A stretch of 64,000 nucleotides of DNA from Planococcus citri (Eukaryota > Arthropoda > Insecta > Hemiptera > Pseudococcidae), in assembly GCF_950023065.1 (NCBI RefSeq), contig NC_088679.1:7316001-7380000 (forward strand), in the 5' to 3' direction. The notes under the pieces were generated by a model. It made no database searches. It was given only the letters and a program-made list of their open reading frames with translations, and was not told where the DNA came from. Position numbers and translations under genes: made by a program. This document shows, piece after piece, positions 10,501 to 22,200 of this stretch (within the stretch, counting starts at the first letter, position 1; every line of letters begins with the position of its first letter).

Positions 10501-13500
10501 CTAAAATCTATTCAAAAATACGTTCTAACTACAGTATCTGGAGGGATAACTTTTTTCTAAAAGGGGACATACCTACTAGGAAGATATCACAGCAAACTTC
10601 CGAAAAAAATTGGCCCTTCTAACAAAATGGCGGACATTTTGATTGACAGGTCAGCCGAAATCGCAGACTTTGCGAACTCCAACATAGGACTTGCACGAAA
10701 TGTTTTAAACCGTACATAGGTAGATCGACAGATCAGGCAAAAATTTATCACCTGTCAAAATTTCAAGTGCCAAAGTGCCTTTTTCGATTTTTGGTGAATT
10801 TTTGAAAATCAAATTTATAGGCCAAAAATAAGGGAAAAAATCAAAATTTTACCAAATTGACCGAGAAAGTTGAAATTTGGGATTTACCCTATTTTCGACA
10901 TGCCGAATCGATTGGAAACTGTTTCAAACCGTTTTGAGCAGTTCTGGAGCCTCCAGCATATTTTTGAAACTCGAAATTTTCCAAAATTTCATCAAATGGA
11001 GTTGGAAAGTCGAAATTCATTCTGAAAACTAATGTCAATACGCTAAGAAGTCGACTGCAGGCGGATTTCAAGTCGTTTTGGAGGTTCCAGTGACTTTTCG
11101 AAAATTACTGGAGTCTCCAGCAGATTTTTGAAACTTGAAATTCCCACAGTATTTTGTCAAATGCAGTTAGCTAGCTGAAATTCATTCTGAAAACTAATGT
11201 CAATACGCTAAGAAGTCGACTGCAGGCGGATTTCAAGTCGTTTTGGAGGTTCCAGTGACTTTTCGAAAATTACTGGAGTCTCCAGCAGATTTTTGAAACT
11301 TGAAATTCCCACAGTATTTTGTCAAATGCAGTTAGCTAGCTGAAATTTACTTCGCAAACTAATTTCAATACGATATGAAGTCGACTGCATGGTGGTTTCA
11401 AGTGGGTTTGAAGCTTCCAGCTACTTTTTGGAAATTTCAATTTTCCAAAAAATGCCATACAACCTTTCAAAAAGTCGCTGGAGGCTCCAAAACGACTTTA
11501 AACCCACCAGCAATCGACTTCTTAGCGTATTGAAATTAATTTTCAGAACAAATTTCGGCTTTCCATCTCCATTTTAATGAAATTTTGGAAAATTTCGAGT
11601 TTCAAAAATCTGCTGGAGGCTCCAGAACTGCTCAAAACGATTTGAAACAGTTTCCAATCGATTCGGCATGTCGAAAATAGGATATATCCTAAATTTCAGC
11701 TTTCTCGGTCAATTTGGTAAAATTTTGATTTTTCCCCTCATCTTTGGCCTAAAGGAGGAGTATCGATAAGGCCATTTTTTGGCCCCATACAGTTATCGAC
11801 TGAACCACTCTTGAATTGTTGTAATAAATTCCCCAAATACGGATCCGTGCTTAGTTGACCCAAAATGACCATTTTTTGAGCTCCAGGGGTCCCCAAAGTT
11901 GCGAATAAAAAAATAATTTTTGGAACCACTGAGTATTATTTTCAAAAACTTTTTCAACGTAAAATATCTGTTTGAACCCGCCAAACATTATACGAGGCAA
12001 TTTTTCCATTTTCGACCCTCGGGGGCAGAAATTGGGGGGGTTTTAATATTTGAAAAATTTTGGAACCACCATTTTGAACCTACCCCTTTGAACCCCGCTA
12101 AAAAGCGTTTTACAGTTTATTATTAGTATCTGGAAAACCTCCATCCTACTTAATTTTGCGCTGGTACTCAAAAATCCAAATTTCCAATTTTTTGTAATTT
12201 GGATTTTTTGGGAACCCCTGGATAGCTGGAAACCTGTGATTTGCGCGAAACGTAACGTTTTGAGGCATATATTCAATTACCTAGGTGAAAAAGTTTAATT
12301 AAGCTCCCTGTATATTTGTAATTTTGAACCCTTTTCTTAGAGCCCCCCACTTTGGGCACCCCTGAAAAAGGCGATTATGCATATTTTTTCAAATAAAATG
12401 AAGAATTCACATTTGGAACACACCAGCAAGAGCTCGATAATTTTTCACTAGATTTTACTAGTAATTTTCAAAATTGAGCTATTTTGGGTCAAATTCTGAG
12501 ATTTTACTCTTCGAAAAAACGTTAAAATCACGTTTTCATGATTTCAACAAAGTAAAATCTCAGAATTTGGCCCAAAATAGCTCAATTTTGAAAATTACTG
12601 GTAAAATCTAGTGAAAAATTATCCAGCTCTTGCTAGTGCGTTTCAAATGTAAATTCTTCAATTCATTTGAAAAAATATGCATATTTGCCTTTTTCAGGGG
12701 TGCCCAAAGTGGGGGGCTCTGAAAAAAAGTGTTCAAAATTACAAATATACAGGGAGCTTAATTAAACTTTTTCATCCAGGTTATTGAATATATACTTCAA
12801 AACGTTACGTTTGGCGCAAATTACAGGTTTCTAGTTTTCCAGGGGTTCCCAAAATATCGAAATTACGAAAAATTGGAAAATTGGATTTTTGAGTACCAGC
12901 GAAAATTTTTATTGAGCTCAAAATTTGGTAGGATGGAGGTCTTTAAGATACTAATAAACTTTGAAAAGCTTTTTAGCGGGGTTCGAAGGGATAGGTCCAA
13001 AATGGTGATTCCAAAAATTTTCAAAAATTTGAAACCCTCCCATTTCTGCCCCCAAGGGGCGAAAATAAAAAAATCTCCTCGCATAACGTTTATGGAGTTC
13101 AAACAGACATTTTATGCTAAAAAAGTTTTTGAAAATAATACTCAGTGGTTCCTAAAATTATTTTTATTTACAACTTTGGGGACCCCTGGAGCCCAAAAAA
13201 TGGTCATTTTAGGACCAACTTTCTTCCCGGAAAGTTTGCTTTAAAATCTTCCTTAGAATGCTCCTTTTAGAGAAAAGTTGCTCCAGTTGGTCGGTGGGAG
13301 GGGGTGCAACTATTCTTATTGTCATACGTCGTCGGGCTATGAATCATGATAATTAACATTATGTAGGTAATTGTTAATCATCGCGAATCTTACCAGATAA
13401 TTTTGTGTTTGGGAGAAGATCGTATAGTGGCTATAAATTCGGCGGATTTTCCTGCTAATCCAGTCACTACACGAGATTCTTCTGGCACTGTGATGTTTAA

Positions 13501-15717
13501 GAACACTTTATGCGAATCTGGAAAAGAACAAAATGTTGCTTACAACTGCATAGCTGTCTTTTACCTAGTGCATAATTATTACAAACATCGTGATCATACT
13601 AACCTGCGAGACTTAAGAAATGCGTGCGCACTTTGGTTTTGAAATTTCCATCATTTACTATACAACTGTAATTTCCTTCATCGTATTCTGACAAATTTGG
13701 TATGGCAAGAATTCGAAAATACGTGTCGAATTCTTTGTGAGTTATTCCCGTGATGCTTCCTATAACCATCTTCTGGACGTATGAAAACATCGTAAAACAA
13801 TGAAAAATTGTAAATTCTTTGGTGCCTAATTATACGCAGGTATTTAAGTGAATTTAAAGTAAAAAGTAGCCTATATTTACAAACGGTATAATAAGAGCTT
13901 ACCTTTGAGACATTTTGAGGGAATCGCCATTCCAGCGACTGTATCCCTACATCTGAGGAAGCGACTACCGAACAGTTCAACACGACGGGTTGATTTTCGA
14001 ATGCAACATGCTTGTAATGAGAAGCGGTTACTTCAATGTAAGGATCAGAGAAATCATTTTGTGGAGCTGTAAAAAAAAAAATCTATCATTTGCTCGATTC
14101 TAAAAGTAGGAAACCATTTCGAGTTGTTCGCATCTGATTTGAACGAGAATGCGATTTTTATGGTCTGAAGCCCCCATAATCATACTTAATTTCAGCTGTC
14201 CAAATTAATTTTTGGATTTTTAACGAATTTTCGCAAATCCAAAAATTGTAATTTTTTTACATTGTACATATGCACAGGCGTTCTTATTTTTTCCATGAAA
14301 ATATTGCCAAGTAGTTCTGAGGCTAATCGGTTACATTCAAGTATGAGATACCGTCGTCCATTCTCCGAACACCTTGTAGTCTCTGTACCTAGATTGAATA
14401 TCGTGTATTTAAAAATTATGTAGGTAACATATTAACTTACGGTGCATCATTAGTGTGTATATTTGTTGCAATCCAGTTTTTGAATTTGTGCAAGAAAAAT
14501 ACGTATAAAGATCGATAATTGGATAAGTAGAAATCACGTATCCAATTTTTGGATCATATTTTTCGATCGGTACCTAAAAAATATTTCGTTTTAATTAATT
14601 CATTTATGTGGTGATTTCAAATGCATGGAGCGAGATTATCTACTGTAGAAACTGCTTGAGATAGTAAAATTAATTTTTTACACTCCAGTAGATCCTATAG
14701 ATCTACTTACCACATCTATATAATTTCTCGTCAATGAAACACTGATATTCGGCGAACATGGTTTACAGGGTATTACAGCTGTTTCGAACATATAAGCATG
14801 CGTTATAGTATCGCTTGGATCAAGTACCTTCTTTTCATCTGGAAAATGTGACGTTGATTAATACATATAAGAGGAAAAATATTAAAAATTATACTTAGTT
14901 ATTAAATTTTCAGATTCAAAATTATTTTGTATGTACCATAAACATATACGTATGTATGAGCAACGTTGAAAGCATTTTTTTCTTCCTGACAAATGTAATT
15001 TCCTGTTTCTAAATGTAAGCCTGGATTAATGGTAAGTGTATTGAAATAAGTGCCATTCTCCGTCCAGGAATTGATTGTTTTGTTTTCGTAATCGGTGATC
15101 TGGGTGGTGGAAAAAATGAAAAGTCGACTTATGGAAAATATTAAAGCTATAGGTAAGGTACCTAAATACGTTTTAAAAAAAGAATCGAAATAAAAATGGG
15201 AATTCAAAATTTACTCAAATCTGCTTACCTCCTCGTCTTCATAACTATAAGAAACTGATCTGTACTGCATCACTATTTTCTCCGAGGAAAACGAAGTAAA
15301 ACTTCCGTACCTCCTACCTAATTCCTATATCAGCAAAAAAATGTACAAATATTATAGTAAAACGTTAATTGAAACTTGGAAAGTCATTTCATCAGACAAA
15401 GTACATATTAGACTTACCCCTCTTTGATAAGACCATATTATTGGCTTGTTATTCGAACAGTTCAACGACAAAGTTTCATTCTTTCCAATGACTAACTCGG
15501 TAACATTGGGGAAAATTTTCACACCTGCGAGATGAAATATTGCAAATAGTAATGAGTATATGCCGATGTACCTAATGCAGCTTTCAGCCAATTTCTCCAA
15601 AAATATCTACTTTTGTTGAACCATGAAAATTAAGCAAATCAGCAACTTACCAGAAATGCAATGAGCAAATTGCAAAAATGCCAACACAAAAAGTGGCATT
15701 GGCAATTTGTTGGCCAT
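7511..15717 (-). CDS. Kinase-less receptor tyrosine kinase paralogue B (predicted secreted ectodomain)
   Basis: Fourteen exons with GT-AG borders and matched phases: 15651-15717, 15418-15524, 14937-15099, 14711-14838, 14441-14573, 13903-14066, 13604-13772, 13394-13517, 10229-10407, 9795-9982, 9572-9716, 9253-9426, 7755-7937, 7511-7671. Together they give about 694 aa: a signal peptide, Ig domains 1-6 and half of Ig7. Exons 1-13 match genes C and D one to one, several with identical lengths. Exon 14 starts like the homologues (DPEAPHIIQSIMKNG) but shifts frame near 7585, misses its donor and ends at TAA 7511-7513. No membrane span or kinase follows; the gene A flank begins beyond. It could be a ligand-binding decoy or a recent pseudogene. 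Intron 8 (10408-13393) holds two foldback elements. A possible extra exon lies at 15229-15324. Confidence 0.8.
8840..9080. repeat. CTCG-rich dispersed-repeat-like segment in gene B intron 12
   Basis: This stretch is richer in CCTCG/CTCGT words than the surrounding intron and contains several near-repeats of AAGTACTTTCCACCCTCG and AAAAATCACTTTTTCGGCC. It looks like a piece of a dispersed repeat. No clear ends or target duplication are visible. The short plus-strand ORF across it has no recognisable protein features. Confidence 0.4.
10083..10165. repeat. Short hairpin (83 bp) in gene B intron 9
   Basis: CGGTGGATTTTACCAAATTC followed by GCAGAGAC is mirrored after a spacer of about 18 nt by GTCTCTGC and the complement of the first arm, with a few extra bases. 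It is a compact imperfect palindrome, perhaps a very small MITE or the tip of a larger element. Confidence 0.6.
10590..11755. mobile_element. Foldback element FB1, third copy, interrupted by FB3
   Basis: It carries the same features as the copies at 1079 and 16346: AAAATGGCGGACATTTTG near the left end, units of about 165 bp with CTGGAGTCTCCAGCAGATTT, and an inverted second half ending near 11755 at TTTGGCCTAAA. Two adjacent units (about 11000-11165 and 11180-11345) are almost identical. A fragment resembling the FB1 right terminus (TTAGAATGCTCC, then AAAAGTTGC) reappears at about 13252-13290 beyond FB3. This suggests FB3 inserted into FB1 and part was lost. Both sit in intron 8 of gene B. Confidence 0.7.
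11850..13225. repeat. Long inverted repeat (FB3), arms about 660 bp, in gene B intron 8
   Basis: The left arm from about 11855 (GGGTCCCCAAAGTTG, then GGAACCACTGAGTATTATTTT) is mirrored by the right arm ending about 13222. The centre near 12530 has arms with AAAATCTCAGAATTTGG and its complement. Divergence between arms is moderate. The ORFs here on both strands are mirror images caused by the palindrome. The element makes up nearly half of the 3-kb intron. Confidence 0.85.
15229..15324 (-). other. Candidate 96-nt cassette exon in gene B intron 2
   Basis: A stretch of 32 codons is flanked by a TATAG acceptor and a GTAAGC donor. It starts and ends in phase 0, exactly the phase of the intron it sits in, so including it would keep the frame. 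It would encode a Ser/Tyr-rich loop (ELGRRYGSFTSF to YSYEDEE) inside Ig domain 1. The corresponding introns of genes C and D have nothing similar. The signal is statistical only: a chance open stretch with splice-like ends is possible. Confidence 0.35.
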
Positions 15718-18084
15718 ATTGTTAAAATTCACTCGTGCATCCTGAAATTACATAAAACGATTAAAATGAAATTAATGAAGTTAAATATGAGTACAAATAC
15801 TTAGGATAGGTATCGTGAGCTGATTCGGTTTCAAATGCAAATGCCTACCTATTTATTACAAACAAGTATGCGGATTGGTATACAATATTATATTGCTAGC
15901 AAATATATTTTTGGCACTAGTCAATAGTCATTCGCTTTCTTTTCTATTTGTTTTGTCAATAGGTCATGAATAGAGTAGGTACAATTTTGCTTCTAATTGT
16001 TTTCTTTTGATAAAAACTAAAATGTCTGCATAAATCTAATGATCTTTGATTATCGCTTGCTTGTAATCAAATAACAAAAAGGCATGATTCGTTTCGATTG
16101 GCTAGGCTGATGAATTCTTCTTAGCAATTTGAAGAATCGTAAAAATTATGATTTCTTACCAATAGCATTTTTCAACGATAAAAATATTTTTAATGTCACA
16201 ATAATGCCATAAAATTGATGAGAAATCGTTCAACGAGAGTCCAGAGTACTTGTGTCTTGAAAATGCTGAAACCAAAATTTTGAAAATTGAAAAAAACTCC
16301 TAATTTTGCGAATTCTCAACTGCGAACACCCCTTTGTAGCCGAGCCGGGGGGCGCATAAGGATCACCTGCACCCCCTGCCGATCCTCCGGGACAATTTTT
16401 TTTAAAGGAGGAGTTCTAAGAAACATTTCTAGCCCGTGTTCTAAAAAAAATGGCCCTACTTACAAAATGGCGGCCATTTTGAATTACAGGTCAGTCGAAC
16501 CAAGTGCGAAAGTGCCTTTTTCGATTTTTGGTGAATTTTTGAAAATCAAATTTAGGCCAAAAATGAGGGGACAAATCAAAATTTTACCAAATTGACCAAG
16601 AAAGCTGAAATTTGGGATGTACCCTATTTTCGACATGCCAAATCGATTGGAAACTGTTTCAACCCGTTTTGAGCAGTTCTGGAGCCTCCAGCAGATTTTT
16701 GAAACTCGAAATTCCCACAAAATTTCATCAAACGGATATGGAAAGTCGAAATTTACTCTGCAAACTAATTTTAATACGCTACGAAGTCAACTGCAGATGG
16801 ATTTCAAGTCGTTTTGGAGCCTTCAGCGACTTTTTGGAAATTACTGGCGCCTCCAGTAGATTTTTGTAACTTGAAATTTCACCAAAATTTCATCAAATGG
16901 AGATGGAAAGCCGAAATTTACTCCGCACTCCAAGTTTGACACCCTCTGAAGACGACTTCAGGTTCGTTCAAGTCATTTCGGAGCCTCCAGCGACTTTTTA
17001 AAAATTACTGGAGTCTCCACCAGTTTTTTGAAACTTGAAATTCCCACAACATTTAATAAAATGGAGTTGGAAAGCCGAAATTTACTCTGCAAACTAATTT
17101 CAATACGCTACGAAGCCAACTGTAGATGGATTTCAAGTCGTTTTGGAGCCACTAGCGAATTTTTGAAAATTACTGGAACCTCCAGTAGATTTTTGAAACT
17201 TTAAATTTCCCAAAATTAGATTAAGTGGAGATGGAGAGCCGAAATTCATTTTGCAAACTAAATAATTTCAATACGCTACGAAGTGGACTGCTGGTGGATT
17301 TCAAGTCGTTTTGGAGCCTCCAGCGACTTTTTGAAAGGTTGTGTGGTGTTTTTCGGAAAATTGAAATTTAAAAAGTAGCTAGAAGCTTCAAAGTCATTTG
17401 AAACCACCATGTAGTCGACTTCATGTCGTATTGAAATGAGTTTGCGAAGTAAATTTCAGCTTTGCCAACTCTATTTCATAAAATTTGTGGGATTTTCAAA
17501 TTTCAAAAATCTGGTGGAGACTCCAATAATTTTCCAAAATTCGCTGGAGACACCAAACCGACTTGAAACCTACCTGCAGTTGACTTCGTAGTGTATTAAA
17601 ATAAGTTAGTAAATTTCGGCTCTCCATCTCAGCTCCGTTTGATGAAATTTTGTGGGAATTTCGAGTTTCAAAAATCTGCTGGAGGCTCCAGAACTTCTCA
17701 AAACGGGTTGAAACAGTTTCCAATCAATTTGGCATGTCGAAAATAGGGCACATCCCAAATTTCAGCTTTCTTGGTCAATTTAGTAAAATTTTGATTTTTC
17801 CCCTCATTTTTAGACAAAATTATTGATTTTCAAAAATTCACCAAAAATCGAATAAGGCACTTTAGCACTTGAAATTTTGACAGGTGATAAATTTTTGCCT
17901 GATCTTTCGATCTACGTTTGTACGGTTTAAAAAGTTTCATGCAAGTCCTATGTTGGAACGCAAAATCTACGATTTCAGCTGACCTGTCAATCAAAATGGC
18001 CGCCATTTTGTAAGTAGGGTCACTGTTTTTTCAGGACAAGTGCTAGAAATGTTCCTTAGGACTCCTCCTTTAAGAAAAAAGTTG

Positions 18085-18264
18085 TGTAGCGGTACTGCTC
18101 CATTTACCTACGAATTTATCTACGTTTACCACCCTTTTCCCCCTGTCCATATGTATTGCACTGTACTCGATGTAATGATACATTGTTGCTTAGTTCATGT
18201 ATGTTCGTTATGTAATAAACGTCTTATCATTGTGCGTACTCTCGTGTATACATTATTTATCACA
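18085..18264 (+). repeat. 5' LTR
   Basis: 180 bp from TGTAGCGGTACTGC to TTATTTATCACA. An AATAAA polyadenylation signal lies at 18214-18219. As the 5' copy it would carry the promoter for the element transcript, but no clear TATA box position can be fixed by eye. Confidence 0.95.
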
Positions 18265-18265
18265 A

Positions 18266-18283
18266 GTGGCGACCGTGACAGTG
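18266..18283 (+). promoter_or_regulatory. Primer binding site (tRNA-Arg type)
   Basis: TGGCGACCGTGACAGTG starts one base after the LTR. The first 14-15 bases are complementary to the 3' end (CCA included) of insect tRNA-Arg(UCG), whose tail I recall as TCACGGTCG-CCA. Drosophila 412/mdg1-type elements are reported to use this primer. Confidence 0.8.
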
Positions 18284-18331
18284 ATTTTTTTTTTTTTTTT
18301 CGTGTAATTTTCGAGAATATTTTTTTCCAAA

Positions 18332-19237
18332 ATGACTGGTGAAGCTCAAGCGATCGTAGTTCCGAAAGTGGTTCGATTTACCTTGCCTAGTTTTACCCCC
18401 AGTGACCCTAAAACGTGGTTCGCAGCGGTTGAGCATATTTTCACCGCAAACGAGATCGAAGATGAAGCAGCAAAATTTTCGAACCTGCTCCAGCACCTCG
18501 AGTCAGACCAACTTTCCTACATCTGCGATGTGATCAGCAGTAAAACTGATAAAAAAAAGTTCTCTTCAGCTCGTGATAAGTTAACTTCCGTCTATGGTCA
18601 ATCCAGGTCTCAAGAAATCTCGAAACTTTTACAAGATACACACGTCGAAGAAGGTCTAAAACCGAGTATCGTCCTTGGCAAGCTTCGTACCTTGGCAGGT
18701 GAGAATTTCGATAAAGACTTATTGAAGAGTATTTGGTTAAAAAAGTTGCCAAAACGTACTCGCGAGTTTTTGGCTGTAAGTGAGGCAGGTATTGACGAGC
18801 AAGCCAAGCTCGCCGATCGTTTATTCGAGACATACGAATCCAACGGGTTTTCCACTGCCTCGGTTCAATCTGCGAACGTACTTGCTACGCAACAAGCATC
18901 GAGTGCCGCCCCTCCCCCCGCCAATACGACAGCTTCTAATGCTACGAACGAGTTGCTGTTATCTATGCTACAAAACTTGCAGGCGCAAGTGAATGAAATT
19001 GCAAAAGAAACGCGTGATAGCCGCTCGCGTCATCGTGAACGTAATCGTTCTCACAGCCGCAGCCCCACACCTCATCGTCCGCGTGCCCGTTCGTATGATA
19101 GGGGCAGGTCAGCATCGCGAAATCGCTCTTCTGGTCCAGAGATGATTGATGGAATTTGTTGGTATCATACCACGTTTGGTGAAGGGGCGCAAAAGTGCGC
19201 ACCTCGTTGTAAATACCAGTATGAAAAAAACGAATAG
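18332..19237 (+). CDS. gag: Gag protein of the gypsy element
   Basis: A 301-aa ORF starting at the first ATG after the primer site. It opens with a Pro/Phe-rich segment (LPSFTPSDPKTWFAAVEHIF) typical of arthropod Ty3/gypsy Gag capsid regions. After a flexible Ala/Pro/Thr linker comes an Arg/Ser-rich basic stretch (about residues 225-270) for nucleic-acid binding. Near the C terminus a Cys/His cluster (CWYH, then CAPRC) resembles the zinc finger of this family. Gag would assemble the particle that packages element RNA. The stop TAG (19235) lies four nucleotides after a slippery site, so a fraction of ribosomes should continue into Pol. Confidence 0.95.
   Translation: MTGEAQAIVVPKVVRFTLPSFTPSDPKTWFAAVEHIFTANEIEDEAAKFSNLLQHLESDQLSYICDVISSKTDKKKFSSARDKLTSVYGQSRSQEISKLLQDTHVEEGLKPSIVLGKLRTLAGENFDKDLLKSIWLKKLPKRTREFLAVSEAGIDEQAKLADRLFETYESNGFSTASVQSANVLATQQASSAAPPPANTTASNATNELLLSMLQNLQAQVNEIAKETRDSRSRHRERNRSHSRSPTPHRPRARSYDRGRSASRNRSSGPEMIDGICWYHTTFGEGAQKCAPRCKYQYEKNE
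19225..19231 (+). promoter_or_regulatory. Putative -1 ribosomal frameshift site (A AAA AAC)
   Basis: In the gag frame the codons are GAA AAA AAC (19223-19231), which gives a canonical X XXY YYZ heptamer directly before the gag stop at 19235. Pol is in the -1 frame, and that frame is open from 19225 (previous stop TGA at 19222) through the pol ORF, with no ATG at its start. A GC-richer stretch with GCTGCCGGGGTGACGAGCC follows 10-35 nt downstream and may form the stimulatory structure. Confidence 0.8.
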
Positions 19238-22200
19238 ACCCTGCTGCCGGGGTGACGAGCCGGACAGCGAAGGTGCCTCGATCGTCGCGACTATTTATAT
19301 ACGATCGTAATACTCACCTGTATTTTTTAGTCGATTCAGGCTCCGATGTCACCGTGATACCAAAAAAATATGCAAAAACAGTGGTACCTGCCGATTATAC
19401 CCTACGAGCCGCCAACAACACTCCCATCCAAACCTATGGGTTATCGGCACTGCAAATCGACATAGGTTTGCCAAAAAAATTTCTCTGGAATGCGGTGGTT
19501 GCCGACGTGGATGTACCTATACTCGGTGCCGATTTTTTGGACCACTATCACCTTCTTATCGATCTCAACAAGCAACGCATTTATGATGGTTCGACGCTGT
19601 GTAGTGCAATTTGTGCAAAACGATTTTCTACTTCCTCTTCAATCAATCTTGTACACACAGCAGATGACGATCCGCGTGTCCAGGAGCTACTCAACGAATT
19701 CCCAGCACTCCTGAGACCACCTACATATCACGAGAAACCCAGTCACGATGTTGTCCATTACATTTATACCAATGGTCCTCCAGTGCATGACAAAGTGCGG
19801 CGTCTGCGGCCTGACATCGAGGCCGAGGTCCGGCAAGAATTTGATAAAATGGTGGAGAATGGCACTTGCTCTCCGTCCTCAAGTGATTGGGCCTCACCCC
19901 TTGTGGTTATCAAAAAGAAGGCAATTCGTATTGCTGGTGACTATCGCCGATTAAATGAGAGAACAGTTCCAGATAGGTACCCACTGCCTGACTTACGTGA
20001 TGTTACGAATCGGTTGTCCGGAAAAACTGTCTTTTCATGTGTTGATTTGGTCCGAGCATTCTACAATATACCCATTTACCACAAGCACGTGAAAAAGACA
20101 GCTGTCATCACACCCTTCGGCCTGTTCGAGTATAAACAAATGCCATTCGGCTTGAAAAACGCTCCAGCTACATTTCAGCGTTTCATTAATTCTGTTCTCT
20201 CTGGTCTCGATTTCGTCTTCTGCTATATGGACGATATCCTTATTTTTTCTTCTTCCGAGGCCGAACACCAACAACATTTGCGCATCCTTTTCGAGCGCCT
20301 GAATAAGTTTGGCTTGACCATCAACCACAAAAAGTGCAAGTTTTTTTGCGAACAGGTCAACTTCTTGGGTCACCTGATTGGAAATGGTGTTTTTCAACCT
20401 ACCGAAGAGCGAGTCCAGTTCATTAAACAGTTGAAAAAGCCCCGAACAATTACTGGGCTGAGGCGCGTCATTGGCATATTGGGCTTTTACCGGCGATTTT
20501 GCAAAAATGCTGCTCAGCATTTAGCTCCGTTCAACGACATACTGAAGGGCCACACCAAAAAGAACGACCAAACACCTGTGAAATGGTCCCCTCAGCTAGA
20601 AGCAGATTTCGAGCGACTCAAGGAAATTTTCGTTAATTTTACCTTACTGCATTTTCCCTGCAATGATGCAGAACTTTCGTTGAGCACTGACGCTTCTGGC
20701 ATTGCAGTAGGTGGAGTCCTTGAGCAAATTTTGAAGGGCGAACGACAGCCTCTTGGTTATTTTTCGGCGAAACTAGATGAGAGTCAGCAGCGTTGGAGCA
20801 CTTATGATAGAGAAATGTATGCAATTTATGCAGCAGTTGACCATTTCTCCAATTTGATCGAAGGTCGTCATTTCACCATTGTAACAGACCATAGACCTCT
20901 ATGCCATCTCTTCACTACAAAAAAACCTATCAAAATCGAACGTAGGTCACGTTGGGCTGAATTTATTTCGCAATATAGCACGGATATTATTCATACCAGT
21001 GGCATTGATAACGTCGTCGCTGATGCGCTCAGTAGGCCTGAACCTGAGCTCTGCGAACTCTCAGCCATCTCCCTGCCAGCCAAATTGGCCAATTTCCAGC
21101 AGGCAGATGACGAGGTGAAAAATATGCGCCAAAAGGGTTACCGGCAACACGTTTTGAAGGAAATTTTTGTCGAAGACTCGAGTTCAACCCTTTTATGTAG
21201 CGAATACCTCGGACACTGCAGGCCTATTGTTCCAAAAAAGATGCGTCGCGAAATTTTTGCCAAATTGCACGATCTGGACCATTCTGGTAGGAGAGCCACC
21301 CTTCGAAAAATTTCTATTCGTTACTATTGGCCTGGCATGAATCGTGATGTCAAGTTATGGGTGAAAACTTGCCACCAGTGCCAAAGGGTAAAAACTCATC
21401 GCCACACAGTCTCCGAATTTGGCAAATTTCCCCCGAGCAGTCGATTTGAACATGTTCACCTAGATATTGTTGTGCTCTCAGAATGGCGTTATCATCGATA
21501 CTTACTTACTATGATCGACCGTAGTACCAAATGGATTGAGGTAATACCTATCCAAAGTATGGACGCCATTACTGTTGCTACTGCGTTTGTTGAAAATTGG
21601 ATCTCGAGGTATGGTGTGCCATTGCGGATCACTACTGATCGAGGCAGGCAGTTTCTTTCTGATCTGATGAGCGAATTATGTAAATTTTTGGGGTCCGATC
21701 AAATTTCGACCACAGCCTATAACCCCAAGGCTAATGGCATGGTGGAACGAATCCACCGGAGGCTGAAGGAGGCACTTCGAGCTCTAGGCAGTAAAAACTG
21801 GCTAACTGGACTGCCTATGGTCCTACTCGGTCTCCGAGCAGCCCCTAGGGACGATACAGGCGTGAGCTGCGCGGAGATGGCATTTGGTAGGCCTTTGGTA
21901 CTCCCAGGCGAATTTATTTCCCCAGGTCCGGTGGCGATTAGCAACAATTACGAATATGTACAAAAGTTGAGAGATTCCATTCGCAAAATCAGCCCTGCAG
22001 CCTCGAAGCAGTTTCAAAATCGCAAAATATTCGTAAGTGAGGACCTGGGGAAGTGCAAAAAGGTCTACGTTAGAGTGGACCGCGTCCGAGCTCCTCTGGA
22101 GGCTCCATATGATGGACCTTTCACAGTCCTCCGTCGAAAAAAGAAATATTTTCTTATTGACATCAACGGAAAGGAGGATGCTGTTTCTATTGACAGACTG

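Noticed and set aside
20035..20520. 161-aa minus-strand ORF and other ORFs across the retrotransposon
   Set aside because: They are shadows of the pol coding sequence, which has all family motifs on the plus strand.
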